From contig CM051518.1 of NCBI GenBank assembly GCA_028015205.1, positions 57,150,372-57,214,371 of the forward strand: a stretch of DNA of 64,000 nucleotides, in the 5' to 3' direction. The notes beneath the pieces were generated by a model. That model did not search any database. It had not been told where the DNA came from and saw only the letters and a program-made list of their open reading frames with translations. Made by a program: the position numbers and the translations under genes. Shown piece by piece: positions 1 to 10,926 of this stretch (positions within the stretch are counted from its first letter, which is position 1; each line of letters opens with the position of its first letter). The stretch is from Mytilisepta virgata (lineage: Eukaryota > Mollusca > Bivalvia > Mytilida > Mytilidae).

Positions 1-249
1 TTTCATTTCAGTGTCTTGAAACTAGTTTATAGAGAAGTCCATGTATGCGCTATCAGACATTGTTGGAACTAATTGAAATTAGAGACAAATTCTTTACAAG
101 AAATTTGAAAAACAACTTCAGTTATTTTATATCAATTAGAAGATTCTGAAGTTAAATGAATGTTTTTTCGAATTTCAGTGTAAAAGAGTATCTGGTCATT
201 TAAACAGAGATCGAACTTTTGAATTAATCAAGCTTAGATTTTTCTGAAC

Positions 250-390
250 TAAAATGACTGCATTGCGGTGATGTTAAGCAATGTGTACAAAAGAGAAAAT
301 CCCCTCTTAAAATCCAAATTTCCCATGGAAAGAATTGCTATTGATATTATGGGTCCTCTTCCTGTTACTGACAAAAGTAATGAATTTATG
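250..390 (+). pseudogene. Ty3/gypsy-type integrase fragment (copy 1, upstream part)
   Basis: The frame reads FPMERIAIDIMGPLPVT, the start of the retroviral-type integrase core as found in Ty3/gypsy retrotransposons, preceded by a degraded CxxxxxC stretch. It stops abruptly where telomere-like CCCTAA repeats begin at 391. The remnant is inactive. Confidence 0.65.
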
Positions 391-475
391 ATAACCCTAA
401 ACTTAATCCTAACTCTAATACTAACCCGAACACTAACCCTGACCATAACTCTAATACTAACCCTAACACTAACCC
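391..475 (-). repeat. Degenerate telomere-like tract (CCCTAA on +), copy 1
   Basis: About 14 units of CCCTAA with variants (ACTCTAAT, AACCCGAAC), sitting inside the integrase remnant directly before the MITE. The longer copy-2 counterpart is 45449-45543. Confidence 0.85.
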
Positions 476-773
476 TAAGGGAGCAACCATTTGATTTTTA
501 GGGGGGGGGGGGGGGGGGGCTAGGATCAAATGTTTGATCCTGCCAATTTGTTTCGCCGAAATTTCGGTCATGGATAAATTTATTCGGCTGCAATTGCCTA
601 AATTCTTATTTTCATTTATACCTAAGAATTTCCTGACTGACACAGGTCCTGCCTTTTTTCACACCTAAAGTGACCCTGTCTATTTATTTTGCCAAAATCA
701 TGGTCCTGCCTTTTTATATCAAATTTGATCTACCCCCCTTCCCAAATATAAAAATCAAATGGTTGCTCCCTTA
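476..773. mobile_element. MITE with TAAGGGAGCAACC terminal inverted repeats, copy 1
   Basis: Left end TAAGGGAGCAACCATTTG and right end its reverse complement, with the inverted identity extending about 24 bp. It is 298 bp, non-coding, and contains a poly-G run of about 20 and a perfect GGATCAAA-TG-TTTGATCC hairpin. Its outer TAAGGG merges with the flanking telomere-like repeats, so a target duplication cannot be delimited. Confidence 0.8.
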
Positions 774-960
774 GCGGATAAACGAATTTTTATGTAGATC
801 TGGCTGTTCTTATCAGTTACCACAAAAGGCTGCCATATTAGCTCTACGAAATGCAACACAACAAATCGGCAAAACCGCATTGTTCATGCTGAACATCTAA
901 AGCAATACAGGAAAGACAAACAACTACTGAATTGTACATTAGCAAATTATATTGCTTTTG
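774..960 (+). pseudogene. Ty3/gypsy-type element fragment (copy 1, downstream part)
   Basis: After the telomere-like tract and the MITE, another frame has NRIVHAEHLKQYR, resembling the stretch near the end of gypsy integrases (VVHxDRLKxY). Joined to the 250-390 piece it would represent a strongly deleted integrase. Not functional. Confidence 0.45.
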
Positions 961-968
961 ATCATTAT

Positions 969-993
969 AGCGAGCGCAGCGAGCGCTATAGGA
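969..993. repeat. GCGAG-rich repeat motif
   Basis: AGCGAGCG occurs twice in tandem, bounded by TATAGCG and CGCTATA. The same motif is at about 46029-46053 in copy 2. No function visible. Confidence 0.5.
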
Positions 994-1359
994 GCATATG
1001 GGTCATTTAGAATATTCTTTGTTTAATTGGGACAGCCATTATGCAATCAGAAGTGAATTTATTTGTTAAAGCGAACATGGCCATATTATGCTACATACTA
1101 AGGCTAGAAAAAGTTTCGTTCGCCGAAAACGGAAGTAAGTAAAGTAAGGGAAATACCTTGCTTCAATTATAATTTTAAAGTCAGAATCGTGATACCAGAA
1201 ATGAGTTTCTGGAAAGGGCTATTGGTATTACTGCGGTCGCATCATTGGCGACACCAACAGCATATTAGAGAATACCGAAGCGACAAAACAATGGTAAAAC
1301 AAACTAGAAATACTGTGAGGAAGCTCACTACTTGATACCCCCGCCTTACATAAGATACA

Positions 1360-2240
1360 TGAAAGGAAATCACAATGAATAACAAAGTCCATGTTTTGCT
1401 ATGTGAGACCCCAAAAATTGGTCAGATCAAAATCTACAATAGGAGGTGCACTGTGGCATCATATGATAAAGATTCTCTGAAAGTTTCATCAAATTCAATT
1501 CGGTGGTTTAGGAGGAGTTGCGGATGGCATACTGATACCCCCCTATCACAATAAATGGCAAGGTCCATGTTTTGGTATGGTAAACCCCAAATATTTGTCA
1601 GATCAAAATCTAAAACAGGAGGTGCACTATAGCATCATGTAAAAAAGATTGTCTTAAAGTCTCATGGAATTCCATTTAGTGGTTTAGGAGGAGTTGCGGA
1701 TGGCATACTGGTACCCCTTATCACAAGGAATGGCAAGGGCCATGTTTTGGTATGGAAAACCCCAAATGTTGGTCAGATCAAAATCTAAAATAGAAGATGC
1801 ACTACAGCATCATGTAATAAAGATCCTCTGAAAGTTTCATCAAATTCCATTCAGTGGTTTAGGAGGGGTTGCGGATGGCATCATGGTACTCCTATCACAA
1901 TGAATGTCAAATTCCATGTTTTGGTATGGGTAACCCCAAATATTCATCAGATCAAAATCTAAAATAGGAGGTGCACTATGGCATCATGTAATAAAGATCC
2001 TCTGAAAGTTTCATCAAATTCCATACAGTGGTTTAGGAGGAGTTGTGGATGGCATCATGGTACCCTCTATCACATTGAAGGTCAAAGTCCATGTTTTTCT
2101 ATGGGAAACCCCAAAAATTGGTCAGATCAAACTCTAAAATAAGAGGTGCGCAATGCCATCACGGGATGAAGATTCTCTGAAAGTTTCCTCAAATTCCATT
2201 CAGTAGTTGAGGAGGAGTTGCGGATACAAAGGCCGGACGA
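1360..2240. repeat. Tandem array, about 175-bp unit, 5 copies (copy 1)
   Basis: The unit includes GGAGGTGCACTATGGCATCA, then CTCTGAAAGTTTCATCAAATT, GTGGTTTAGGAGGAGTTGCGG and CCATGTTTTGGTATGG. Recurrences of the GTGCACTA-type core near 1445, 1621, 1796, 1970 and 2145 give a period of 174-176. The array ends in a CGGACGGACG tract. Confidence 0.85.
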
Positions 2241-2624
2241 ACGGACGGACACAACGAATACTAGCGGGGGTATAAAAAAGAACAACATAGCATAGAAAAT
2301 GACGAAAATATAATACATGTAACAATTCAGTACATGTAGTGACAAATTAACCTCCAGTCAAAACTAGATATGGACGCATCATCTCATGCAACAATTTATT
2401 ACACAGCTTTTATTTATGTTATAAATAATACTCGAAAACGCTGTGTATCATATTTTAGTTTTCCATTTATTTTCCTTTTGGTAACTAACTTTGCACTGAG
2501 ATTACATAAAAAAGAGGTCAGAACCAGGAATACATTGCAATGTTCAAGATTTCGACAAAACAGTCCACTATCATATCATTTTGACAAAAACACCATTTCA
2601 CTATTCATATATAAGTGATTTGTT
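2241..2624. other. Non-coding, no feature seen (copy 1)
   Basis: AT-rich sequence shared with 47300-47710. Short open frames have no recognisable domain. Confidence 0.6.
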
Positions 2625-2691
2625 CATATTATTAAATGCTAGGGCGGCAGCTTGATAAATTTTGAATAAAAATTACATGTGTAGCAAGTAC

Positions 2692-2988
2692 TGTTAATTG
2701 CCATTTATGACAATACAATTCCAACTTATTAAGTGCTTGCTGTAGTCCTGAGGCTGTTTCTGATAAAATTACCAGATCATCTGCAAAGCTTAATGTACTA
2801 AGATATGTCTTATCTAAACATACAGGATCACAATGGTTATCAAATTCTGAATGCAAGTCATTAATGAAACAATTAAACAATGTGGGACTCAAGCTATCAC
2901 CTTGCTTTACACCTCTTTTGATTTGAAAATAGTCTGAAAAAGTGTTTTCAATTTTAATTGAAGACTCACACGATTTATACATATCTTT
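2692..2988 (-). mobile_element. Inverted 5' segment of the same LINE (palindrome arm)
   Basis: Reverse complement of about 2989-3267, near-perfect, plus about 18 nt of more upstream LINE sequence at the centre. Its - strand frame repeats the RT residues GVKQGDSLSP and FADD. This is the structure expected of a 5' inversion formed during target-primed reverse transcription. Confidence 0.85.
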
Positions 2989-4608
2989 GAGTCTTCAATT
3001 AAAATTGAAAACACTTTTTCAGACTATTTTCAAATCAAAAGAGGTGTAAAGCAAGGTGATAGCTTGAGTCCCACATTGTTTAATTGTTTCATTAATGACT
3101 TGCATTCAGAATTTGATAACCATTGTGATCCTGTATGTTTAGATAAGACATATCTTAGTACATTAAGCTTTGCAGATGATCTGGTAATTTTATCAGAAAC
3201 AGCCTCAGGACTACAGCAAGCACTTAATAAGTTGGAATTGTATTGTCATAAATGGCAATTAACAGTCAATACAAGTAAAACTAAAATTATTGTTTTCCAA
3301 AAGAACTCAAAGGCAAGTTTTATCTCTAATAATTTTTGTTATAAAAATAATATATTAAATGAAGTGAAGGAATTTAACTTCTTAGGCACTATTATTTGTC
3401 ATACAGGAAAATTTAAGTCATCTCAGGAACTTTCTAAAAAGGGATTAAAAGCACTATTCTCTATTAAAAAGTATATGTCTAACTTCAAACATACACCAGT
3501 AGAACTGTCATGTAAATTATTTGACAATTTAATCAGACCTATAATTTTATATAACAGTGAGATCTGGTATATGGATGATTATTTCTCAATGTATAAAGCA
3601 CTTCAAAGATCTAATGTAAGTGGAAAAAATGTTGATATACTATCATTTTCTGATAAGCCTGCTTTTGAAAAAGTACACAATAAATTTTGTAAAAGTGTTT
3701 TGGGTGTAAGAAAAACAGCATGTAATATTGCTGCAAAATCTGAACTTGGTAGATTACCACTAGATTCTTTTATTAAAACACAAGTTATTTGCTACTTTTC
3801 TAGACTAAACTGTATAGATATAAACCCTCTTGTAAAAGAAGCACTCTATTTAAATAAAAATCTCCATACAGATGGTGTGTATACTTGGTATAGCTTTGCT
3901 AGATCTGTTATGACGGAATTCGAAATAGATTATGAAAATTTTGAGAATGACAATAAAAGTTTTAAGGAAATTAATAAGTTACACATAAAAAAAGAAAACA
4001 AAAAAACTATTCAAGAGAAATATGATGAACTTATAATAAATAAAATATCTAGCTTTGATGCTTCCTCGAAATTATACCTTTACAGCAAGTTAAAGTCTGA
4101 TGTTAATGTTTCAGACTACTTAAATCTTCAAAACTTTAATAGTAGAAAAATACTTACCAAACTACGTATTAGTGACCATAATCTAGAGATTGAACTTAAT
4201 AGATACAAGAATATACCAAGAGAACAAAGACTTTGTAAATCATGCAAAATAATTGATGATGAAGCGCATTTCTTCTTTCATTGTAAAATTAATAATAATA
4301 TAAGAAGAACATTTATTGACTTAATACAAACAAAATATGCTAATTTTAACCAGCTTGACGCCATTGATAAATTAATTTTTGTACTTAACCCAAATATGGA
4401 TGTTTTGCCCACGGTTGTTGATTTTGTAAAGCAATCATTTGAGTTGCGACAATGAGATCCACATTGGTCAAATTCATACATATTTGTAAATACTTTAATA
4501 TCTTTGGTTGTATCCATTTGTATGTAGTTACATGTTCATTGTTTTTGTATGTTTGTGTTTGCTTAACCTCTTGAGGTTTTTATTATGCAATAAAGTTATA
4601 TTTTTTTT
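2989..4608 (+). mobile_element. 5'-truncated non-LTR retrotransposon (LINE) with open reverse-transcriptase frame
   Basis: One open frame from about 2990 to 4455 encodes the second half of a reverse transcriptase: GVKQGDSLSP, the catalytic FADD box at 3169-3180, the thumb, and a C-terminal CKSC...HFFFHC zinc-knuckle-like motif. The endonuclease and the first RT blocks are missing. The 3' end has a CCTCTTGAGG hairpin, AATAAAG and a T/A-rich tail at about 4598-4608. The frame has no stop or frameshift, so the insertion looks young. Clade not assigned. Confidence 0.85.
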
Positions 4609-6461
4609 TATAAAAACAATCCAAATAAAATAAAAATAATAAACATTCAGAATATCTAAAATAAGAATGGAGAATTTGGCAAATATATGTAAAAGAAAGA
4701 AATATAGAACAAAAATACATCCAAAGAATACCGTACAGCATTGGAAGTTAGACATAACAAGTTATCCATCAAAATTAGAGAGTCGAAAAAAAGGTATTAC
4801 GAAAGGAATTAGAGATTAAGACTTATGACATTTAGCATTGCTATAGAAGAAGAAGAAGAATTTTCAATTTTCAATACCCTTTATTGTATAAAAGACAAAA
4901 TATCACAGACAGTATATGTCACAACGGTATCTGAAAATTCAAATTTTTTACATAATATAAAATACAAAGTACAATACCCACCATTATAATAACTGACAGG
5001 CTTCCTACAAATTTTACAAATGCATGAAAATATTTAAATTTACAGCCAAATAAGCGTACATTCAAATATCAATGTAATTTAAATGAAAGTTTTATAAATG
5101 ACTTTAAACTGTCCAACTTATGAAGAAGAAGACGATGATTTTATTTCCAAATAAAGGGCCCATATGAGCATATTTGACAATGCAAGCAATCATGATTATA
5201 AAAAAACATACATGTACAATATATATATTATAAGTCACTATTCTTATGATGGCAAACATTAAGTATAATTATTATACACAAAATCATATCCTGGTTAAGA
5301 CTGTACTCAAGCGCACATCGTTCCGAGTCTATCTACAATAAACAACAAAGGAAGGAGAATGTTCTCTATCTCCAAAAGATAGATCATACCCATCAGTTTT
5401 CTATTTGTCCCGCTAAATTTTAACAGTTATATGAATACTATAATGCTCGAGAGGTCCGTAACCCATGGCACTGTAAAGCTATTGACTATTTAAGATGTTT
5501 ATCGTTACTTTCAAATGATGGCAGTAGTATTATTTTTTAGAGAGATATTAAATATTTAATATAGTTTTAGTGTTGCTATTATTATTATTTTTATTATAAA
5601 TTGAATACTTATGTGCACTGAACTATAATTACTAAAACAACATGTCATGCATAATTGTTTACACAAGACTAGTGGGTGGAAAGGGAATAGATGTTTCAAA
5701 AAGTGGACAGAAGGGGAACAAACCACCAATGATATTGACAAACAATTACATCTAAAAAATAATATCAACAAGAACGGTTTGTAAGGTGCATACGAATTTT
5801 TGAATTAGAGAAACGTAAGTTTATAAATATAGTTTTCATAATGTTAAGTGTTATGTAAAAGAATTACGTTAAACTGACTCTCAGATTTAGCAGGTGGACC
5901 AATGATATAGGAGGACATATCACTTTTCTGATATTTTTGCAATGTAACTGTGATTGTCCTGCGAGAGATAGTATCATGCAGGTACCTTTTTCCTGGTCCA
6001 CTTTCTATAAATAGTTGATTTATTTTTGGTAGAGTTTTGACGATCGAATTTCCTTTTTTGATTTGACGTGCGATCTCCTCTGTTTAAACGATGTTGAAGA
6101 AAATATTATTTGACAGTCTATTTTGTAAATATAATAAGTATACTTTTAGAAATATTCGATTTTTTATATGATTTTGTATATAGTAAACCATCCATTTACA
6201 GTATTTAGTTCAATTACAGAATTTAATAGAATAAGTCTGACTTGTACCAATCTGCCATCATCAATATCTAAAATGTTAGATTTGGGAAGTTAACTCTTAT
6301 CTAAAGTGCAATATGAGACTTATTTCAAACCTTGGTTGCTGTCTCGTTGTTGGAAGTCTGTATGTTTACCTTTTTGTGACTATCATAGTAGTGTGAGTCA
6401 TTGTCCCATTACACAACGAATTTTGGTACGACTTTACCCCCAACAGAGCTATTGAAAAACA

Positions 6462-7124
6462 GGGGCCAGGTTTTCGAAGATGTCTTATGACTACGACATA
6501 TCGTAAGATGGTCTTACGACGTGCCGAAGTCATAAAATATGTTTTCGAAAAGGTCAACTTGCCACATGTCACAAAATGTGTCACAAAGTTACGACACCAA
6601 AGAAGGTGTCGTAAGATGGTCTTATGATGTATAGAAGCACGAATAATTCGTTAAGCGAGAATTTGAATGTTCGAACCCTAGGTATTTCTTATTGTATTAA
6701 AATAGAGTAGACCGATAAATTTTTACAATGGTTTTATCGATCCATGTTAATAGACTGTCACATTCCATAATTGATTTACATGTACATGCATGCTACACAT
6801 GTACAGTAAACGTATATGTATTAATCATTTTAAGGCAATTTTTTAAAATTTAACTTAATTAAATGTTCTTTTTAATTTTTTTTCTTTTTTAGTTACATGT
6901 ACCTTTTTTAGTTAAATTGCACACTTTGTTAAATCCTTTTAAAATTTCATTATTTGTCATTACTGACTTGCGATAGTCATACAATCGTTGCAACTATGAT
7001 TGTCTTAGGATACCTTTGTTTTACATCATACGATAGGTCGTAAGACCATCATAACTTAGTCGCAAGTAATGTCATAAGATATGTCTTACGATCAATCTTA
7101 CGATACTTTCGAAAACCTGGCCCC
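6462..7124. mobile_element. MITE with GGGGCCAGGTTTTCGAA terminal inverted repeats, block A
   Basis: 663 bp, non-coding. Both ends carry the inverted repeat, and the subterminal regions are full of TCGTAAGA/TCTTACGA words that can pair across the element. It lies about 470 bp before exon 1A. Confidence 0.85.
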
Positions 7125-7592
7125 AGTACTTTAATTAACGGGTGTTACACGGACACTTTAATGAATAGAATAGCTCGTGCGTTAACATCAAAGGTATTTT
7201 AATACTTAAGAAAAGTGTAACGGACAGACAATATCTACGGACTTAGTATACAGGTCAATCAACAACTACAGTAAAATAGAAAACTTAATACATTATTTTT
7301 TAAACGATCCTGTCGTAAATGTACATGGAGTAGTGTTAGGTATGTGTATATATAGTCTGTTTTAATTTAATTTTAAATTCATTGGGATCGAACATGTACC
7401 CGAAAAAGACATCATCTAGTTGATCGAAAAATGAAATTACATGTCGTAGTCCTTTCATACGAAAACAAGTATTTATCTAAACCACATATTCTAAGGAATG
7501 TAACTCTCGTGTACACACCTGAACAACGTGTTAATATTTATTTTAGGTTTTGTGATAAGAAAAAACCGTCATCTTCAACTTGGACCGGTGAA

Positions 7593-7715
7593 ATGGCGGA
7601 CAACACTAACGAATGCTGTGTAGAATACACACATGTCGGGAAATCTGGATTCAAAGTTTCCAATATATGTCTTGGTACCATGACATTTGGTAAAGATGAG
7701 AATCACCCTATCGCA
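7593..7715 (+). CDS. Aldo/keto reductase exon 1, extra copy A
   Basis: Encodes 41 residues from MADNTNE to HPIA and ends at a GCA|GTAAGT donor in phase 0, which fits exon 2 at 21262. It differs from the other copies by Phe instead of Leu in the GxKVS motif. It lies 5.7 kb upstream of copy B inside a duplicated block. It could be an alternative first exon, or unused if copy B's promoter and donor win. The frame is open upstream to an ATG at 7431 in all three copies, but near-identical DNA makes that weak evidence for an N-terminal extension. Confidence 0.7.
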
Positions 7716-8291
7716 GTAAGTTGGAAATGTATGCAATATACACCCGTGTTGTTTTAGTCTATCTTTCATAGTCCTATATTATGACTTCGCATTTCTATTC
7801 TATATTCAATGTTATTTCATATCAGAGAAAATTTAGTTGTTTTTATTGGTTAAAACATGGCCATGTAATATTTATTAATCTGCATTAAAATGCCTAGCTA
7901 AAATGCCTGGTGGTAGTGCCTGCGTGCAATTTAGAGTTACGTCCCCTTTTTAAACGTAAACGTGATGCAGCAGTTGTTAATTCTAGATGAAATTGTGGTT
8001 GCAATGAAATAAAAACAATACTTGCTCAAAAAGTATTGTTGTAAGATTATATAACAGGGTGCCTTTTTTATGTACTTAATAGGTATGCAGATTTCGAATA
8101 ATAAATTCTTGTCAGTAATGCTTGAAGTAGAAAAAAGAATATATATGAGGAACTTCCATGAATTTACAATACCACCAAAAGTAATGACAGAAACATAAAC
8201 ACATTCTCAGAGGTCATCATGAGGTCTTCAACATACATGTACATGTAAGGAACCCACACCCAGCAGACTTATATTCTTCAATGAAATAAAC

Positions 8292-8461
8292 ACAATAGTT
8301 GCTTATATAGAGGATATAGTGACTGCCGAAAGGACTGATATTGCCTGAAACACTGGTAATGCCTGAGCCGCAGGCTCGGGCATTATCAATGTTTCAGGCA
8401 ATAACTGTCCCGAGGGCAGTCAATGTATCATGATAATGCCCTCTATATAAGCAACTATTGT
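8292..8461. mobile_element. Foldback MITE, 170 bp
   Basis: 22-bp perfect ends ACAATAGTTGCTTATATAGAGG and complement, arms of about 80 bp, and a central CCTGAGCC-GCA-GGCTCGGG hairpin. Present only in block A. Confidence 0.8.
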
Positions 8462-8655
8462 ATAAATAAATCATTTAAGGTCAATTAACCTGTAACTTTT
8501 CAATTTCTCATATTATTAAATGCTAGGGCAGCTTGATAAATTTTGAATAAAAAGTACATGTGTAGCAAGTATAAAAACAATCCAAATAAAATAAAAATAA
8601 TAAAATAATAAAAATAAAATATAATAAGAAAATAAAACAAACAACTCAAATAAAT

Positions 8656-8714
8656 AACATCCTCCCAAGTTGTAGGAACGAACGTGGATACAAAATCCTG
8701 ACTTGGGAGGATGA
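8656..8714. repeat. Short hairpin repeat CATCCTCCCAAGT, block A
   Basis: CATCCTCCCAAGT and ACTTGGGAGGATG flank a short interior. Longer versions are at 13782-13860 and 51462-51538. Confidence 0.6.
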
Positions 8715-9349
8715 CCCGGAAGTGGGGGGGGGGCACCTACTATATATATGCGGTGCTAGGTATGTTCTGACAGAAGGGGCCGGTTTTTTTCGCAAAACGA
8801 TTGTAAAGGGGTATACTTTTTTCTCTTTTCTACAAAGGGGTAATATCTGACTATCTGGAATGGGGTTATATGTCAAGAACATCTGGAACGTGGTTATAAT
8901 TTGAAGGAAACAGAAATTTCAGTCACAATCACATTTAAAAAAGAAAACTTACATGGGGAAAACAAACATGAGACAAATAGTTGAAGCCAAATCTGGATGT
9001 TAATGTTCTACATTTGGATTGCTGGTTTAAAAGGGGTGTTATTTTAGACACAAGTTGTCTATAATGGGGTATGTAACATGGTCAACTTCTTTCTGGAAAG
9101 GGGTTGGGTTCAAATGTGCTGGAAGAACCCACCTGTCAAATTTTTGATGATGATAATTAAGAGAGCAAAAACAAAAGCGGAAACATTAAAAATAAAAAAT
9201 ATAATAACAATCGGGGAAGACAAGGTCTTTGTGAGGTATCATTTATTTACAATTTGCACAGGGCACTATGTGTTGCTCAAATTTGCATGATTATCCCCGG
9301 ACTTCAAATGAAGTTTGGGATATTTGTAATCGGTCAGTCTTGTGACATC

Positions 9350-10010
9350 AACTCAACTTTTGGGTTTAGAAATTTAATTTCTATATAGAGTGGTTGCATA
9401 CCACCTATAAATGTGCAAAAAGGTTTTAGAATTTTGATTTTCTAAAATTGTGGCCCACAGGGGTCGAATTTAAAAAAAAATGTCAATTTAAGCTTGTGAC
9501 CTAAATTCCTCTTTCATTTTACAATTTATGCATTTTATTTCTATACAATATTGTCATGCACCATATGCAGATGCGCAATAAGTTTTAGAATTTTGATTTT
9601 CCAAAATTTGGGTCCACAGGGGTGGAAATTTGAAATTTTCAATTTAAGCTTGTGACCTTAACTTCTCTTTAATTTTGCTAATATATAGTATTGTCCTACA
9701 CTATATTTAGTTGCACAATAAGGATTTAGAATATCGATTTTGAAACCGGGGGCTCACTCAGGTCAAATTTTAAAAATTGTCAGTTTAAGCTTGTGAACTA
9801 TTTTTTTTTTAATTTTTCATTAGGTTAATTGATCTAATTTCTTAATAGAATGACTGCATACTGTTTTTGGATGGGAAAATGGTTTTATGTTTGACTATAG
9901 GTAATGGCCCAACTACTTACACGGATTCGGGGATCACTGACGATTCCGACAGTACAGATTTCTAGTTTATAATATTGTTCTTCACTATGTGTAGATGTGC
10001 AATAAGGTTT
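9350..10010. repeat. Diverged AT-rich tandem repeats, block A
   Basis: Recurring TTTAAGCTTGTGAC, TTTAGAATTTTGATTTT and CCACAGGGGT words with spacing of about 135-160 bp. Related runs are at about 14130-14260 and 51770-52620. Confidence 0.6.
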
Positions 10011-10030
10011 TCAATTTTGAAATGTTTATA

Positions 10031-10517
10031 TTAATGTCCCTTTTCTCAATTTTTTGTTCTTGATACCATTTCAGTTTTTCAAATTTGGACATCTGAACTT
10101 GAATAAAATAAGGAAAAGTATCATTTGTGTTGCAAAATACTAGTAATGATTTTTGTTTTGCGAACAACACCAACAGTTGCTTTTAGAGTTTTTAATACAT
10201 ATAGTAATTTGTTCGTATATAACGGTAATTTTCTAATGTGTATAAAAACTCATAACGTTGTAAAAGTTTGAACACGTCAGAACTGGACCATGTGGACAAA
10301 GTTATTGGATTCCTTAAAAAAAATTTCAAAATAAATCGTTCTCGTAAAGTCTATTCAATCATTTTTTATCGATAAAAACTAGAGAAAAAATGTATTTTGA
10401 AGGATGTATAATTTTTTTTCAGAGCGGAATATTTGTTTCATATCATATGAGCCAAAAACAGACAAAACGTTATGTTAACGCTAAAAAATTTCCCTGGACA
10501 TTCAGTTTGGACATCGG
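10031..10517. other. Spacer between blocks A and B, no feature seen
   Basis: AT-rich, with short frames only. Confidence 0.5.
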
Positions 10518-10891
10518 GTTAGACATAACAGGTTGTACATCAAAATTAGAGAGTCGAAAAAAAGGTAAGACAAAAGGAATCAGAGATTAAGACTTATGAC
10601 ATTTAGCATTGCTATAGAAGAAGAAGAAGAATTTTGAATTTTCAATACCCTTTATTGTATAAAAGACAAAATATCACAGACAGTATATATCACAACGGTA
10701 TCTGAAAATTCAAATTTTTTACATAATATAAAATACAAAGTACAATACCTACCATTATAATAACTGACAAGCTTCCTACAAATTTTACAAATGCATGAAA
10801 ATATTTAAATTTATAGCAAAATAAGAGTACATTCAAATATCAATGTAATTTAAATGAAAGTTTTATAAATGACTTTAAATTGTCCAACTTA

Positions 10892-10926
10892 TGAAGAAGA
10901 AGAAGAAGAAGAAGAAGAAGAAGAAG
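10892..10926 (+). repeat. (GAA)n microsatellite, block B
   Basis: About 11 GAA units. The same site has two units in block A (5119) and about six in block C (48204), so it has expanded and contracted between copies. Confidence 0.85.

Larger units (their letters stand above)
2625..4650. mobile_element. Nested insertion: small dispersed repeat carrying a LINE
   Basis: A short repeat (ATTATTAAATGCTAGGGCGG ... AAAACAATCCAAATAAAAT) is split by a LINE at 2692-4608. LINE-free copies of the same small repeat lie at 8512, 13609 and 51292. The whole nest is absent at the equivalent place in copy 2 (about 47709). Confidence 0.75.
4745..10030 (+). repeat. Exon-1 block A (locally duplicated unit)
   Basis: Collinear with 10518-14150 (B) and 47824-52380 (C), starting near GTTAGACATAACA and running through a GAA microsatellite, a MITE, reductase exon 1 and the AT-rich tandem repeats. 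A contains insertions absent from B and C (about 7808-8470 and 8715-9140). Confidence 0.8.

Noticed and set aside
1360..2240. CRISPR-like array
   Set aside because: The unit is about 175 bp and repetitive throughout, with no short repeats separated by unique spacers. The genome is eukaryotic.
7431..7592. In-frame N-terminal extension of the reductase exon 1
   Set aside because: Open in all three copies, but they are near-identical DNA, the added 54 residues have no family counterpart, and an acceptor-like TTTATTTTAG lies within it. Treated as probable 5' UTR.
9078..9290. 70-codon frame in block A
   Set aside because: Lies at the edge of an insertion private to block A. No homology or splice context.
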